28,116 bases of DNA from NCBI GenBank assembly GCA_030266525.1, contig JAJDIC010000020.1, positions 1-28,116 of the forward strand. The letters run 5' to 3'. Shown here piece by piece: positions 16,372 through 22,868 of the stretch. The notes beneath the pieces were generated by a model. The model was not told where the DNA came from. It searched no databases and saw only the letters and a program-made list of their open reading frames with translations. Source of the DNA: Desulfovibrio sp. OttesenSCG-928-G15 (GTDB lineage Bacteria > Desulfobacterota > Desulfovibrionia > Desulfovibrionales > Desulfovibrionaceae). Within the stretch, counting starts at the first letter, position 1, and each line of letters opens with the position of its first letter. Made by a program: the position numbers and the translations under genes.

Positions 16372-17769
16372 TTAGTAGTCTTTATGGGCCGGGTCGGCGA
16401 GGTATTCCTTGGTTGTGCGGAATATCACCGGGCTGAGCAGGAGCAGACCAACAAGGTTGGGCAGCGCCATCAGGCCGTTAAAGAGGTCGGAAAGGCTCCA
16501 CACCAGGTCAAGCTTCATCAGGGCGCCCATGGGCACTACCAGGGAGAAGATGATGCGGAAGGGCATGGAAGCTTTGTGTCCGAAGAGGTACATGCAGCAG
16601 CGCTCGCCATACACACTCCAGCCGAGAACGGTGGAGAAGGCGAAGAGTACCAGGCCGATGGACACGATGTACCGGCCAAGGCCAGGCAGGGCGTGTTCAA
16701 AGGAGGTGGCGGTCAGAACGCCGGCGCTACCACGGTCAGCTGCGTTCCAGTCACCGGCGATCAGGATGATGATGGCGGTAATGGAGCAGACCATGATGGT
16801 GTCGATAAAGGGGTCAAGCATGCCAAGGAAGCCCTGGCGTACCGGGCTGTTGGTGATAGCCGTGGCGTGAGCGATAGGCGCGCTGCCGAGGCCGGCTTCG
16901 TTGGAGAAGAGGCCGCGGGCGATACCAAAGCGCATGGCCTGGGCAATGGTTGCACCGGCAAAGCCGCCAACCGCCGGAGCGGGGGCGAAAGCGTATTCAA
17001 AGATGCTGGCAATGGCCGGGCCGACCTTGTCAAGGTTCATGAACACGATAATGAGGCCGGTTACAATGTAGAAAACGGCCATGACGGGCACCAGGGTACC
17101 GGCCACGTCGCCGATACGCTTGACGCCGCCGATCAGAACGATGGCTACGCAGGCAAACAGCACGCCGGCGATAACGTACTTGACGGTATCACTGTCGCCG
17201 ATCAGGGGGCTGAGGTTGCTGACGATGGAGTTACACTGGGTCATGTTGCCGATACCGAAGCTGGCGATAACGCCAAACACGGCAAAGAGAAAGGCCAGCC
17301 ATTTCCAGCTGTCGCCCAGGCCGTTCTTGATGTAGTACATGGGGCCGCCCACGAAGCTGCCGTCAGGCGTGGTTTCGCGGTATTTCACGGCCAGCATGGC
17401 TTCGCAGTATTTCGTGGCCATGCCGAGCAGGGCGGTAAGCCACATCCAGAAGACAGCGCCGGGGCCGCCAATGGAAATGGCCGTGGCTACGCCCACGATG
17501 TTGCCGGTACCCACGGTGGCGGCCATGGAGGTCATAAGGGCTTTCCACGGGGAAAGTTCGCCTTCATGCTCCTCGTCGTGTGAGCGGCCTTTCCACATAT
17601 GGACAAAGGCGGGGCCAAGGTGGGTGATGGGCATGAATTTCAGCCCGATCATGAAGTATGCGCCTGCGCCTACCAACAAGGGCAGAAGCACATACGGTCC
17701 CCAGACGTAACCGCCCAGGGTGTCAGACACCGAAAGAATAGAGTCTACAAATGATTGTGAACTATCCAC
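16372..17769 (-). CDS. Alanine/glycine:cation symporter (AGCS family)
   Basis: A 465-residue membrane protein of the usual AGCS length, with about ten or eleven hydrophobic spans. Signature stretches are GTGNIVGVATAISIGGPGAVFWMW, ATKYCEAMLAVKYRE, GGPMYYIKNG and RGLFSNEAGLGSAPIAHA. These match the AlsT/DagA group, which takes up alanine or glycine with Na+ or H+. I chose the GTG at 17769 because GGGAGG lies four to five bases upstream; the frame is open to 17847, but those codons lie over the leader and have no ribosome site. It is transcribed alone and ends in a strong hairpin. The leader contains a GC-rich hairpin, but I could not identify a glycine riboswitch. Confidence 0.95.
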   Translation of the reverse strand: MDSSQSFVDSILSVSDTLGGYVWGPYVLLPLLVGAGAYFMIGLKFMPITHLGPAFVHMWKGRSHDEEHEGELSPWKALMTSMAATVGTGNIVGVATAISIGGPGAVFWMWLTALLGMATKYCEAMLAVKYRETTPDGSFVGGPMYYIKNGLGDSWKWLAFLFAVFGVIASFGIGNMTQCNSIVSNLSPLIGDSDTVKYVIAGVLFACVAIVLIGGVKRIGDVAGTLVPVMAVFYIVTGLIIVFMNLDKVGPAIASIFEYAFAPAPAVGGFAGATIAQAMRFGIARGLFSNEAGLGSAPIAHATAITNSPVRQGFLGMLDPFIDTIMVCSITAIIILIAGDWNAADRGSAGVLTATSFEHALPGLGRYIVSIGLVLFAFSTVLGWSVYGERCCMYLFGHKASMPFRIIFSLVVPMGALMKLDLVWSLSDLFNGLMALPNLVGLLLLSPVIFRTTKEYLADPAHKDY

Positions 17770-18146
17770 AACGCCTCCCTGTAATAAAGTGGGTTCAGTA
17801 ATGCGCCGGACCAAAGGAAAGCCGGTTGAATGCCCTCCCACGGGCAAATGGAATTTTCGAGGGCCTGGTCATCGCCTGAAAACTCCCCAACCGGATCCCA
17901 CCGAGCGCGTTTCCCCGCGCCATGCGCGGGGCCGCAGCTTGAACTACCGTCTAAAAATCTCTTCCATTCTTTTCTAGATTTGAACCACATTTTAATTCAT
18001 AAATCAAGCACAAAACCGGAAAATTCAAACTATACCGGAATGTTTCAGTTCAAAATCACGCGCCGCTTGCTTCCTTCGGGAAAAAAAATTACGACCTTGC
18101 CTGTACCGCGATTGTATCGGGACCTCCCCCTGAAACAGGGTAACAT
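17770..18146. other. Divergent intergenic region between the AGCS and EamA genes
   Basis: No gene is supported. Near the AGCS side there is a stem CCCCGCGC (17913-17920) with GCGCGGGG (17924-17931). A markedly AT-rich stretch lies at about 17940-18050 and is the likely place of both promoters, but I cannot name convincing hexamer pairs. The minus-strand leader of about 200 bases is long for a simple untranslated region. Confidence 0.4.
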
Positions 18147-19202
18147 ATGACAGCGGAAACTTCCGCATCCACGCCAGGTAGCGACAGCATGCAAAAGAAA
18201 ATACCTCTTCCGCCTACAACTTGGGGCTTTGTGCTCGCTTTCCTCGCGACGGTGGTCTGGTCTTTCAATTTTATCGCCAGCCGGGGATTTGCCCAGGACA
18301 TGCCGCCCTTTACCCTGGCGTTCTACCGCTGGGCAATCGCCCTGTGCGCCATCCTGCCTTTTACCTTTCGGCCGATCATGCAGTCCCTCCCCCATTACAG
18401 GGCAAATTGGCGCTATTATCTGGTGGCCGGTCTTCTGGGCATAGCCTATTTCAACACAGCCATTTATTACGCGGCCCACACCGTGCCCGCGCTTAATCTC
18501 TCGCTTATCGCCACGGCGTCGCCGCTGTTCACCATTATCCTGGCCCGGTTGTTTCTTGGTGAAGCCATTGCCCCGCTGCGTCTTGTCGGCATGGCTGCTG
18601 CCTTTACCGGCATTATCCTTCTGATTACCGGGGGCGACCCGGCAATACTGGCCACGCTTTCCTTTCATTCGGGCGACCTGATCTCGCTTTCTTCCGCCCT
18701 GACTTTTGCCATCTATACTCTGCTGCTGCGCAAAAAGCCTTCCGGTGGTTCAGCATCTGCCTATTTCGCAGTAACAGTGGGCATCGGCGTGGCTGCGCTT
18801 TTTCCCTGTATGGTATGGGAGCAGGCCGTTGGCCCGGGCATACATTTTTCCTTTTCCCTTCTTGGCGGGCTGTTATATATGGGCCTTGGCGCTTCGCTTT
18901 TTGCCTTTACCTGCTGGACTGTCGCTGTGGGCCTTATCGGCCCGTCCCGCGCATCCATCATCTATTACTCCCTGCCGCTCTTTTGCGCGGTGGAGGCGGT
19001 TATCTTTCTGGGCGAGGCCATTCACTGGTACCATTTTGTCAGTGGGGCGCTCATTCTCGGCGGGCTCATACTGGCAACCAGAAATGGCGCCGCGAAAAAG
19101 ACCGGCGAGCTTGAAGCGGCTGACGAGGCAAGTGCGCCGGAAGGCGAGAATACGGTCAGCGGCGCAAACCCGCCGGACCAGGTGAAAGCGGCTGATGCGT
19201 GA
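18147..19202 (+). CDS. DMT-superfamily (EamA) exporter
   Basis: A 351-residue membrane protein with ten hydrophobic spans in two EamA repeats. The first starts at GFVLAFLATVVWSFNFIASR (residues about 28-47) and includes FYRWAIALCAILPF, YFNTAIYYAAHTVPALNLS and ARLFLGEAI. The second covers ISLSSALTFAIYTLLLR to AVIFLGEAIHWYHFVSGALILGG. Both repeats carry the family's FLGE-like element. These proteins export amino acids or other small metabolites; the substrate is unknown. A hydrophilic acidic/Ala-rich tail of about 40 residues follows the last span. The start at 18147 has only a weak AGGG site; Met15 (18189), preceded by AGGTAG, is an alternative. A micro-protein gene follows closely. Confidence 0.9.
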   Translation: MTAETSASTPGSDSMQKKIPLPPTTWGFVLAFLATVVWSFNFIASRGFAQDMPPFTLAFYRWAIALCAILPFTFRPIMQSLPHYRANWRYYLVAGLLGIAYFNTAIYYAAHTVPALNLSLIATASPLFTIILARLFLGEAIAPLRLVGMAAAFTGIILLITGGDPAILATLSFHSGDLISLSSALTFAIYTLLLRKKPSGGSASAYFAVTVGIGVAALFPCMVWEQAVGPGIHFSFSLLGGLLYMGLGASLFAFTCWTVAVGLIGPSRASIIYYSLPLFCAVEAVIFLGEAIHWYHFVSGALILGGLILATRNGAAKKTGELEAADEASAPEGENTVSGANPPDQVKAADA

Positions 19203-19268
19203 AGGCGGCAATTGGCGCGGGCGCTCCGGATTGGCGCGAAAAACGGCACGGTGTATAGCGGAGGCAGG

Positions 19269-19349
19269 ATGAGCCGGAAGATGATATGTATCTGTTTTGT
19301 GGTCTGGTTTGTGGTGGCGGTAGCCCTGTTTGCGGCCATGTTCGTTTAA
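19269..19349 (+). CDS. 26-residue single-span membrane micro-protein
   Basis: ATG at 19269 is preceded by GGAGGCAGG, among the best ribosome sites of this window. The peptide starts MSRKMICIC, continues with a purely hydrophobic stretch (FVVWFVVAVALFAAMFV) and ends at TAA 19347-19349. The pattern is a short basic cytoplasmic start followed by one membrane span. It starts 66 bases after the EamA exporter stop and a hairpin follows, so it may be cotranscribed and act as a small partner of the exporter (inference). Too short for routine ORF calling. No known family recognised. Confidence 0.55.
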   Translation: MSRKMICICFVVWFVVAVALFAAMFV

Positions 19350-19379
19350 ACGGGGCTGTAGCTGCGCCGCGGTTGCAGG

Positions 19380-19400
19380 CCCCGCTTCGGGGGGATTTTT
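19380..19400 (+). terminator. Weak terminator after the micro-protein gene
   Basis: CCCCG (19380-19384) pairs with CGGGG (19388-19392) around a CTT loop, followed by GGA and five T (19396-19400). The short stem and the three-base gap make it only moderately convincing. Confidence 0.4.
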
Positions 19401-19405
19401 CCGTT

Positions 19406-19591
19406 TTATTGCGCGGGCGCTCCCTGCGGGGCGGCATCCACCTGTTGTTCAACCGTTGCCGCGCTGTCGGATTTTGAGCTTCGCGCGTTCAACTGGCTGT
19501 AGTCTATGCTGGATACGAGCCAGATCCACAGGCCGGCGCCTACAAGCAGCACTGCGCCGACAAGAAGATGCGGAATAAGAGATTTTTTCAT
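19406..19591 (-). CDS. Small single-span membrane protein (61 residues), unknown
   Basis: The peptide begins MKKSLIPHLLVGAVLLVGAGLWIWLV, one membrane span or uncleaved signal anchor at residues about 8-27. A polar tail rich in Ser, Ala and Gln follows (DYSQLNARSSKSDSAATVEQQ), presumably on the periplasmic side. CAGGAG lies at ideal spacing before the ATG, and a good promoter-like pair (19633-19660) lies about 45 bases further upstream. That supports a real gene despite the small size. Function not recognised. Confidence 0.7.
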   Translation of the reverse strand: MKKSLIPHLLVGAVLLVGAGLWIWLVSSIDYSQLNARSSKSDSAATVEQQVDAAPQGAPAQ

Positions 19592-19632
19592 GGGCCGCTC
19601 CTGAAGAGAATTGTTTACGACCGGGAAAACCT

Positions 19633-19660
19633 ACTATAGCCTTTGAACCATTGAAAGCAA
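19633..19660 (-). promoter_or_regulatory. Candidate sigma-70 promoter for the 61-residue membrane protein gene
   Basis: On the minus strand TTGCTT (19660-19655) and TATAGT (19638-19633) are 16 bases apart. The -10 lies about 40 bases before the ATG at 19591. Confidence 0.5.
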
Positions 19661-19755
19661 AAAAAGCTGCCGGAAATCCGGTACTATCCCCTGTCTCGGC
19701 AAATGGCCGTCGCAGAGGAAATACATGCGATTTACCCCTTACTTTTTGCCCTCCC

Positions 19756-19782
19756 TAATCCTTTTTCTTCCTCTGCCGATAA
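19756..19782 (+). promoter_or_regulatory. Candidate sigma-28 (FliA) promoter of the FlgO-family operon
   Basis: GCCGATAA (19775-19782) equals the sigma-28 -10 consensus, and TAATCCTT (19756-19763) lies exactly 11 bases upstream, with five of eight matches to TAAAGTTT. It is in the 296-base gap before the FlgO-family gene, about 105 bases from its ATG. GCCGATAA also occurs by chance inside coding regions here, so position and spacing are the main support. Confidence 0.5.
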
Positions 19783-19887
19783 GTTCAGTAAGCACAGGTG
19801 AGGCCCACTGCGGCAGTATACTTTGTGCCGGAGCCGCCCTTTTACGGGTGGGATTTTGTCGCCAAGTGACCAGGCAAGGAGTTCCTT

Positions 19888-20685
19888 ATGTACCGCATAT
19901 ATTCACGTTGCTTACTGCCCCTTTTGCTGGCGCTGGGAGTATTGCTCGGCGCGTGCGGCACGAAAGACGACGGCTTCACGGTACAGCGTGAGGAAGAAGA
20001 TCGCATGGAAGCCACAAGCGACGGTATTGAATATAAAGAAGGCCACTCCGGCTATGTGGCCGCAAGGGAACTTAGGCTCAAGGCCAGGGAGCTTGGCGAG
20101 CAGCTTGTCGCCAATATCCAGGATTGTTCCTTGCAGGGAACGGTCGCTCTGCCGGTTTCTTTTGTCAATTTGAACGATTTTAATGAAACGTCCTCGTTTG
20201 GCCGCCTGATGGCCGAGCAGATGTTTTTTGAATTGAACCAGCGCGGTTACCCGGTACGGGAATACAGAACCAACGGTTCCATACAGCCAAGCCCCAGAGC
20301 GGGCGAGTTCACGCTTTCGCGCGAGCTTGGCCGGGTTAACGCCAGGGCCGGAAACTCCGTAATCGTGCTTGGCACTTACTCCCAGACAGACGGCGCGGTG
20401 TTTGTCAATGCGCGCCTTGTTCGGCCTAGAGATGGTCGGGTTTTGCGCACCGCCAGCATAGTTCTGGATGCCAACGACACTGTTGTGGCCCTTCTTGGCG
20501 ACAAAGCGCACAACCGCTTCCCGATTACTTCTTCGGGCGGCAGCCGTAGCCGTGGCGGTAAAAACTGCGGTAGCGGCTACGGCCTTGGCATAAGGGATTA
20601 CAGGCAGGTAACCTCGCCTCCTGCTCCGCCGCGTACCCTGACCCCCTTTGATTACGGGCAGGATGTGCACGGCGGGGGCTACTAG
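19888..20685 (+). CDS. FlgO-family outer-membrane lipoprotein
   Basis: A 265-residue protein. The signal ends in the lipobox LLGAC with Cys23 as lipid anchor. Residues about 60-215 match the FlgO domain: ELRLKARELGEQLVANI, then VALPVSFVNLNDFNETSSFGR, then EQMFFELNQRGYPVREYR, then GNSVIVLGTYSQTDGAVFVNARLV and RDGRVLRTASIVL. In Vibrio, FlgO is an outer-membrane protein needed for normal flagellar function. The tail holds a Gly/Ser-rich stretch (SSGGSRSRGGKNCGSGYGLG) with one Cys, then a Pro-rich end. AAGGAGTT precedes the ATG. It heads an operon with a small lipoprotein and a second FlgO-like protein, behind a sigma-28-like promoter. Confidence 0.88.
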   Translation: MYRIYSRCLLPLLLALGVLLGACGTKDDGFTVQREEEDRMEATSDGIEYKEGHSGYVAARELRLKARELGEQLVANIQDCSLQGTVALPVSFVNLNDFNETSSFGRLMAEQMFFELNQRGYPVREYRTNGSIQPSPRAGEFTLSRELGRVNARAGNSVIVLGTYSQTDGAVFVNARLVRPRDGRVLRTASIVLDANDTVVALLGDKAHNRFPITSSGGSRSRGGKNCGSGYGLGIRDYRQVTSPPAPPRTLTPFDYGQDVHGGGY

Positions 20686-20710
20686 AGCAGCTAGAGAAGG
20701 ATGAAGAACT

Positions 20711-20968
20711 ATGAAAAGTGCGATTAGCATAGGAATACTGCTAATACTGCTAATACTGCTGATGGCGGGCTGCTCTTCCAAGAATCCTTCGCAGAACGAC
20801 GCCGAATGGCATATGTATCTTGGCCAGAGCTATGCGGCCAAGGGGCGGTACGAACTGGCCAAGGAACATCTGCTCATGGCTCTGGCAGCCAATGACATAC
20901 CCGAGCGGCGCGACGCCATTTTTCGTGAATTGAAAAACGTAGACACATATATTCTGACTCAGAGGTAA
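20711..20968 (+). CDS. Small TPR-like lipoprotein
   Basis: An 85-residue protein. The signal peptide has an unusually regular core (ILLILLILLMAG) and a lipobox ending at Cys21. The mature part, AEWHMYLGQSYAAKGRYELAKEHLLMALAAND, is one TPR-type helical hairpin with the usual G-Y-A pattern, followed by a second partial unit. It probably sits on the inner face of the outer membrane and may help assemble the flanking FlgO-family proteins (inference from position). AGGATGAAG lies before the ATG, 25 bases after the preceding stop. The signal core is encoded by three perfect 9-bp repeats. Confidence 0.82.
   Translation: MKSAISIGILLILLILLMAGCSSKNPSQNDAEWHMYLGQSYAAKGRYELAKEHLLMALAANDIPERRDAIFRELKNVDTYILTQR
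20734..20760 (+). repeat. Three perfect 9-bp tandem repeats in a signal-peptide sequence
   Basis: The unit AATACTGCT occurs at 20734-20742, 20743-20751 and 20752-20760 and encodes the Ile-Leu-Leu pattern of the lipoprotein signal. A gain or loss of one unit keeps the frame and changes the hydrophobic core by three residues. Confidence 0.9.
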
Positions 20969-21009
20969 TTGTTGTGAACAGCACGCGGGAAGAAAGAAAG
21001 GGGTTAGTT

Positions 21010-21663
21010 ATGGCAAAGCACATTCCCCAACCCACACAGGAAAAGCAAAGCACTCTCATGTCCACGTTGCTTCTGGCCGGAGTTATGTTGCTCTTTTTCT
21101 GCCAGAGCGCCATGGGGGCCACAGTGCCCCAGGCCGCTTCCGCTGCCGGACGGGAAATGGATCGCCAGCTTGTGCAAAAGCTGCAACAGGGGTCTCCTCC
21201 GGCCAAGGGCGTATCGCTGAGTATTGTTACGCCCACAAACATCAATAACCTGGAAACGTCCTGCACCCTGGCCCGTCAGATGCAGGAAGAGATTTCCCGC
21301 TGGTTTGTCCAGGCCGGGTACAGTGTTGTGGAACTCAGGAAGGGGCGCGATGTTCTTTTTGAGCCGCAAACCGGCGAAATGCTGCTTACCCGCAAAAACA
21401 GGCTTCTTGGCGCACACAACGTGAATTCAACCGCTATTGTTACAGGGACGTATACCATTGCTCCGGGGCATGTGCGTTTTAACATCCGCATGATTTGCAC
21501 CAACAGTCGCCAGACTCTGGCCATGTCCACAGTTACCCTGCCCATGAACAGGGAAATCAAGGCGCTGGCCCGCTCCGGCGGGCAAGGCGGTTGCGGCAGC
21601 GGTTCTGGCGGCGCAGGCTACGGCCTGCCCATGGAACCCACAGTTGTAACCCTGCTGCCATAA
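21010..21663 (+). CDS. Second FlgO-family secreted protein
   Basis: A 217-residue protein. A long polar start of about 16 residues precedes the hydrophobic core LMSTLLLAGVMLLFF, and a signal-peptidase I site follows (QSAMGA). The mature part follows the FlgO pattern: REMDRQLVQKLQQG, then LSIVTPTNINNLETSCTLARQMQEEISRWFVQAGYSVVELR, then GAHNVNSTAIVTGTYTIAPGHVRFNIRMI. It is a paralogue of the first gene of the operon and also ends in a Gly-rich, single-Cys stretch (GGQGGCGSGSGGAGYGLP). I chose ATG 21010 because AAGGGG lies six bases upstream; a GTG at 20974 is an alternative. It starts 41 bases after the lipoprotein stop, and a terminator follows, closing the operon. Confidence 0.85.
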   Translation: MAKHIPQPTQEKQSTLMSTLLLAGVMLLFFCQSAMGATVPQAASAAGREMDRQLVQKLQQGSPPAKGVSLSIVTPTNINNLETSCTLARQMQEEISRWFVQAGYSVVELRKGRDVLFEPQTGEMLLTRKNRLLGAHNVNSTAIVTGTYTIAPGHVRFNIRMICTNSRQTLAMSTVTLPMNREIKALARSGGQGGCGSGSGGAGYGLPMEPTVVTLLP

Positions 21664-21729
21664 GCGGCAGCCAGAACAAAGCGCTTACAGCTCACAGGCC
21701 TTACATCTCGCAAGAAATCCCGCAAACCG

Positions 21730-21770
21730 CGCCGGAGAGACTAACCCCCTCTCCGGCGTATTGTGTTTTT
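21730..21770 (+). terminator. Strong terminator of the FlgO-family operon
   Basis: CGCCGGAGAG (21730-21739) and CTCTCCGGCG (21749-21758) form a perfect 10-bp stem with a nine-base loop, followed by TATTGTG and five T. It lies 67 bases after the last stop of the operon. Confidence 0.85.
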
Positions 21771-21810
21771 GGAAGGCGGTGGGTGAGAAGTCAGAAAGAC
21801 ACTAAGGGCC

Positions 21811-21838
21811 TTGCTATCTCCGCTCTTTGTGCGATACT
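21811..21838 (+). promoter_or_regulatory. Candidate promoter of the alpha/beta hydrolase gene
   Basis: TTGCTA (21811-21816) and GATACT (21833-21838) are 16 bases apart and lie about 50 bases before the ATG, just after the preceding terminator. Confidence 0.4.
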
Positions 21839-21887
21839 GCCTCACACGTCTATTGGCATTGAAACAATAAACATATTCGGAGGGATG

Positions 21888-22742
21888 ATGCTTTCCGTAC
21901 TTGGTTTTCTTCTTCTTTTGTGGGTGATTTTTGTTTGTGGTCTGGCGCTTTGTCTGGAGGCTGTCTATTGGTATGAAACGCGCAACTCTCCCGACGGGCG
22001 TATTCCCGCCCCCGATCTTGGTTTTTTGTCTGCGCTCAAGGTTTTCGGCACTTCTCTTCTGGGGGTTGTGCTGGTCCAGTTGACCGGACTTTTCCGTTGC
22101 CGGGCGCAGAAAAAACCTGGACCGATTTCTGCCGGAAAGCAGGATGATGTGCAGCCAGTTGTGCTGATTCACGGGCTTTTTTCCAATTCCGGGGCCTGGC
22201 TGGCGCTGGCCCCCGCCCTCGCAGAGGCCGGGTATGCCTATTCCACCTACAACTACAAGTGCAACAACACTTCGGTGGATGACATTATTGACGGCCTGGA
22301 GGGGCACATGGCTGCGGTGGAGCGCTATTCCGGCGGGAAAAAGCCGATTTTGATCGGTCACAGCATGGGCGGCCTTGTTGCCAGACGCTGGCTTGCGCAT
22401 GCGAACAACGAAAGCCGGGTTGCCGGGCTTGTTACCCTTGCCACCCCGCATATGGGCAGCAAACTGGCTGTTGTCGGCAAGGGGCGCATAACAGCGTCCC
22501 TTCGGCCGCAAGGCTCGCTCACGGTTTCCCTTCGCGGGGCGAAAAAACTGAATATTCCTTGCGTGGGGCTGGTTTCCCCGGTGGATGTCATGGTGCTGCC
22601 CGCCGCTTCCCTGGTGCCGCCCGATGATTGGAAAATGCGCATCACGCCGCCCTGCGGTCATTACCCGATGATATTTTCCAAAAAAGTTATCGCCATGGTG
22701 CTGGAAGAGATCAAAGGCATGGGCAAGAGCGGTAAAGAATAA
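21888..22742 (+). CDS. Membrane-anchored alpha/beta hydrolase (lipase/esterase-like)
   Basis: A 284-residue protein. One N-terminal span (residues 3-24) and a second hydrophobic stretch (50-69) anchor it. The hydrolase domain starts at PVVLIHGLFSNSGAW (90-104), with the oxyanion HG. The nucleophile elbow is GHSMGG with Ser159, and LATPHMGS is at 184-191. Likely acid and base are Asp233 (SPVDVMV) and His258 (CGHYPM). The closest named relatives are triacylglycerol-lipase/PGAP1-like hydrolases; the substrate is unknown. GGAGG precedes a double ATG; I use the second (21888) because spacing from GGAGG is better, and 21885 adds one Met. The frame is open to 21495 only through the terminator and the preceding gene, so longer starts are not credible. 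Confidence 0.87.
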   Translation: MLSVLGFLLLLWVIFVCGLALCLEAVYWYETRNSPDGRIPAPDLGFLSALKVFGTSLLGVVLVQLTGLFRCRAQKKPGPISAGKQDDVQPVVLIHGLFSNSGAWLALAPALAEAGYAYSTYNYKCNNTSVDDIIDGLEGHMAAVERYSGGKKPILIGHSMGGLVARRWLAHANNESRVAGLVTLATPHMGSKLAVVGKGRITASLRPQGSLTVSLRGAKKLNIPCVGLVSPVDVMVLPAASLVPPDDWKMRITPPCGHYPMIFSKKVIAMVLEEIKGMGKSGKE

Positions 22743-22761
22743 AAATGGAAGACGGGCAGAG

Positions 22762-22868
22762 TACCTTTGAGGTTTGCCGCAGGCGGGCAAAGCCCGCCGG
22801 CGGCAAACCTAAAGCAAGGATTTGCGGACAAATTCTTGCAGAGCATTTATACATTTTCAATGGTACAA
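22762..22868 (+). repeat. Structured intergenic repeat, copy 1
   Basis: It starts TACCTTTGAG and ends TTTTCAATGGTACAA. Hairpin A: AGGTTTGCCGC, one base, GGCGGGC, loop AAA, GCCCGCC, one base, GCGGCAAACCT. Hairpin B: GCAAGGATTTG, loop CGGA, CAAATTCTTGC (one G-T pair). The second copy, at 26036-26146, is in the same orientation. The copy sits between convergent hydrolase and pheA genes and overlaps the last 22 bases of pheA, so the residues CTIENV and the stop are written by the repeat. Confidence 0.85.

Noticed and set aside
16354..17583. 409-codon open frame on the plus strand opposite the alanine/glycine symporter
   Set aside because: It mirrors the symporter codons, is rich in Gly/His/Asp/Glu without domains, and lacks a ribosome site. 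The minus-strand protein matches a known family along its whole length.
17770..17960. Glycine riboswitch before the AGCS gene
   Set aside because: GTTTTCAGGC is reminiscent of the conserved CTCTCAGGC, but the CCGAAGGGGCAA core and matching stems are missing.
19912..20781. 289-codon frame on the minus strand opposite the FlgO-family lipoprotein
   Set aside because: Shadow frame of a gene with signal peptide, lipobox and FlgO domain; no ribosome site.
21741..22790. 349-codon frame on the minus strand opposite the hydrolase
   Set aside because: Low-complexity, no domain pattern; the opposite strand encodes a complete hydrolase with catalytic residues.
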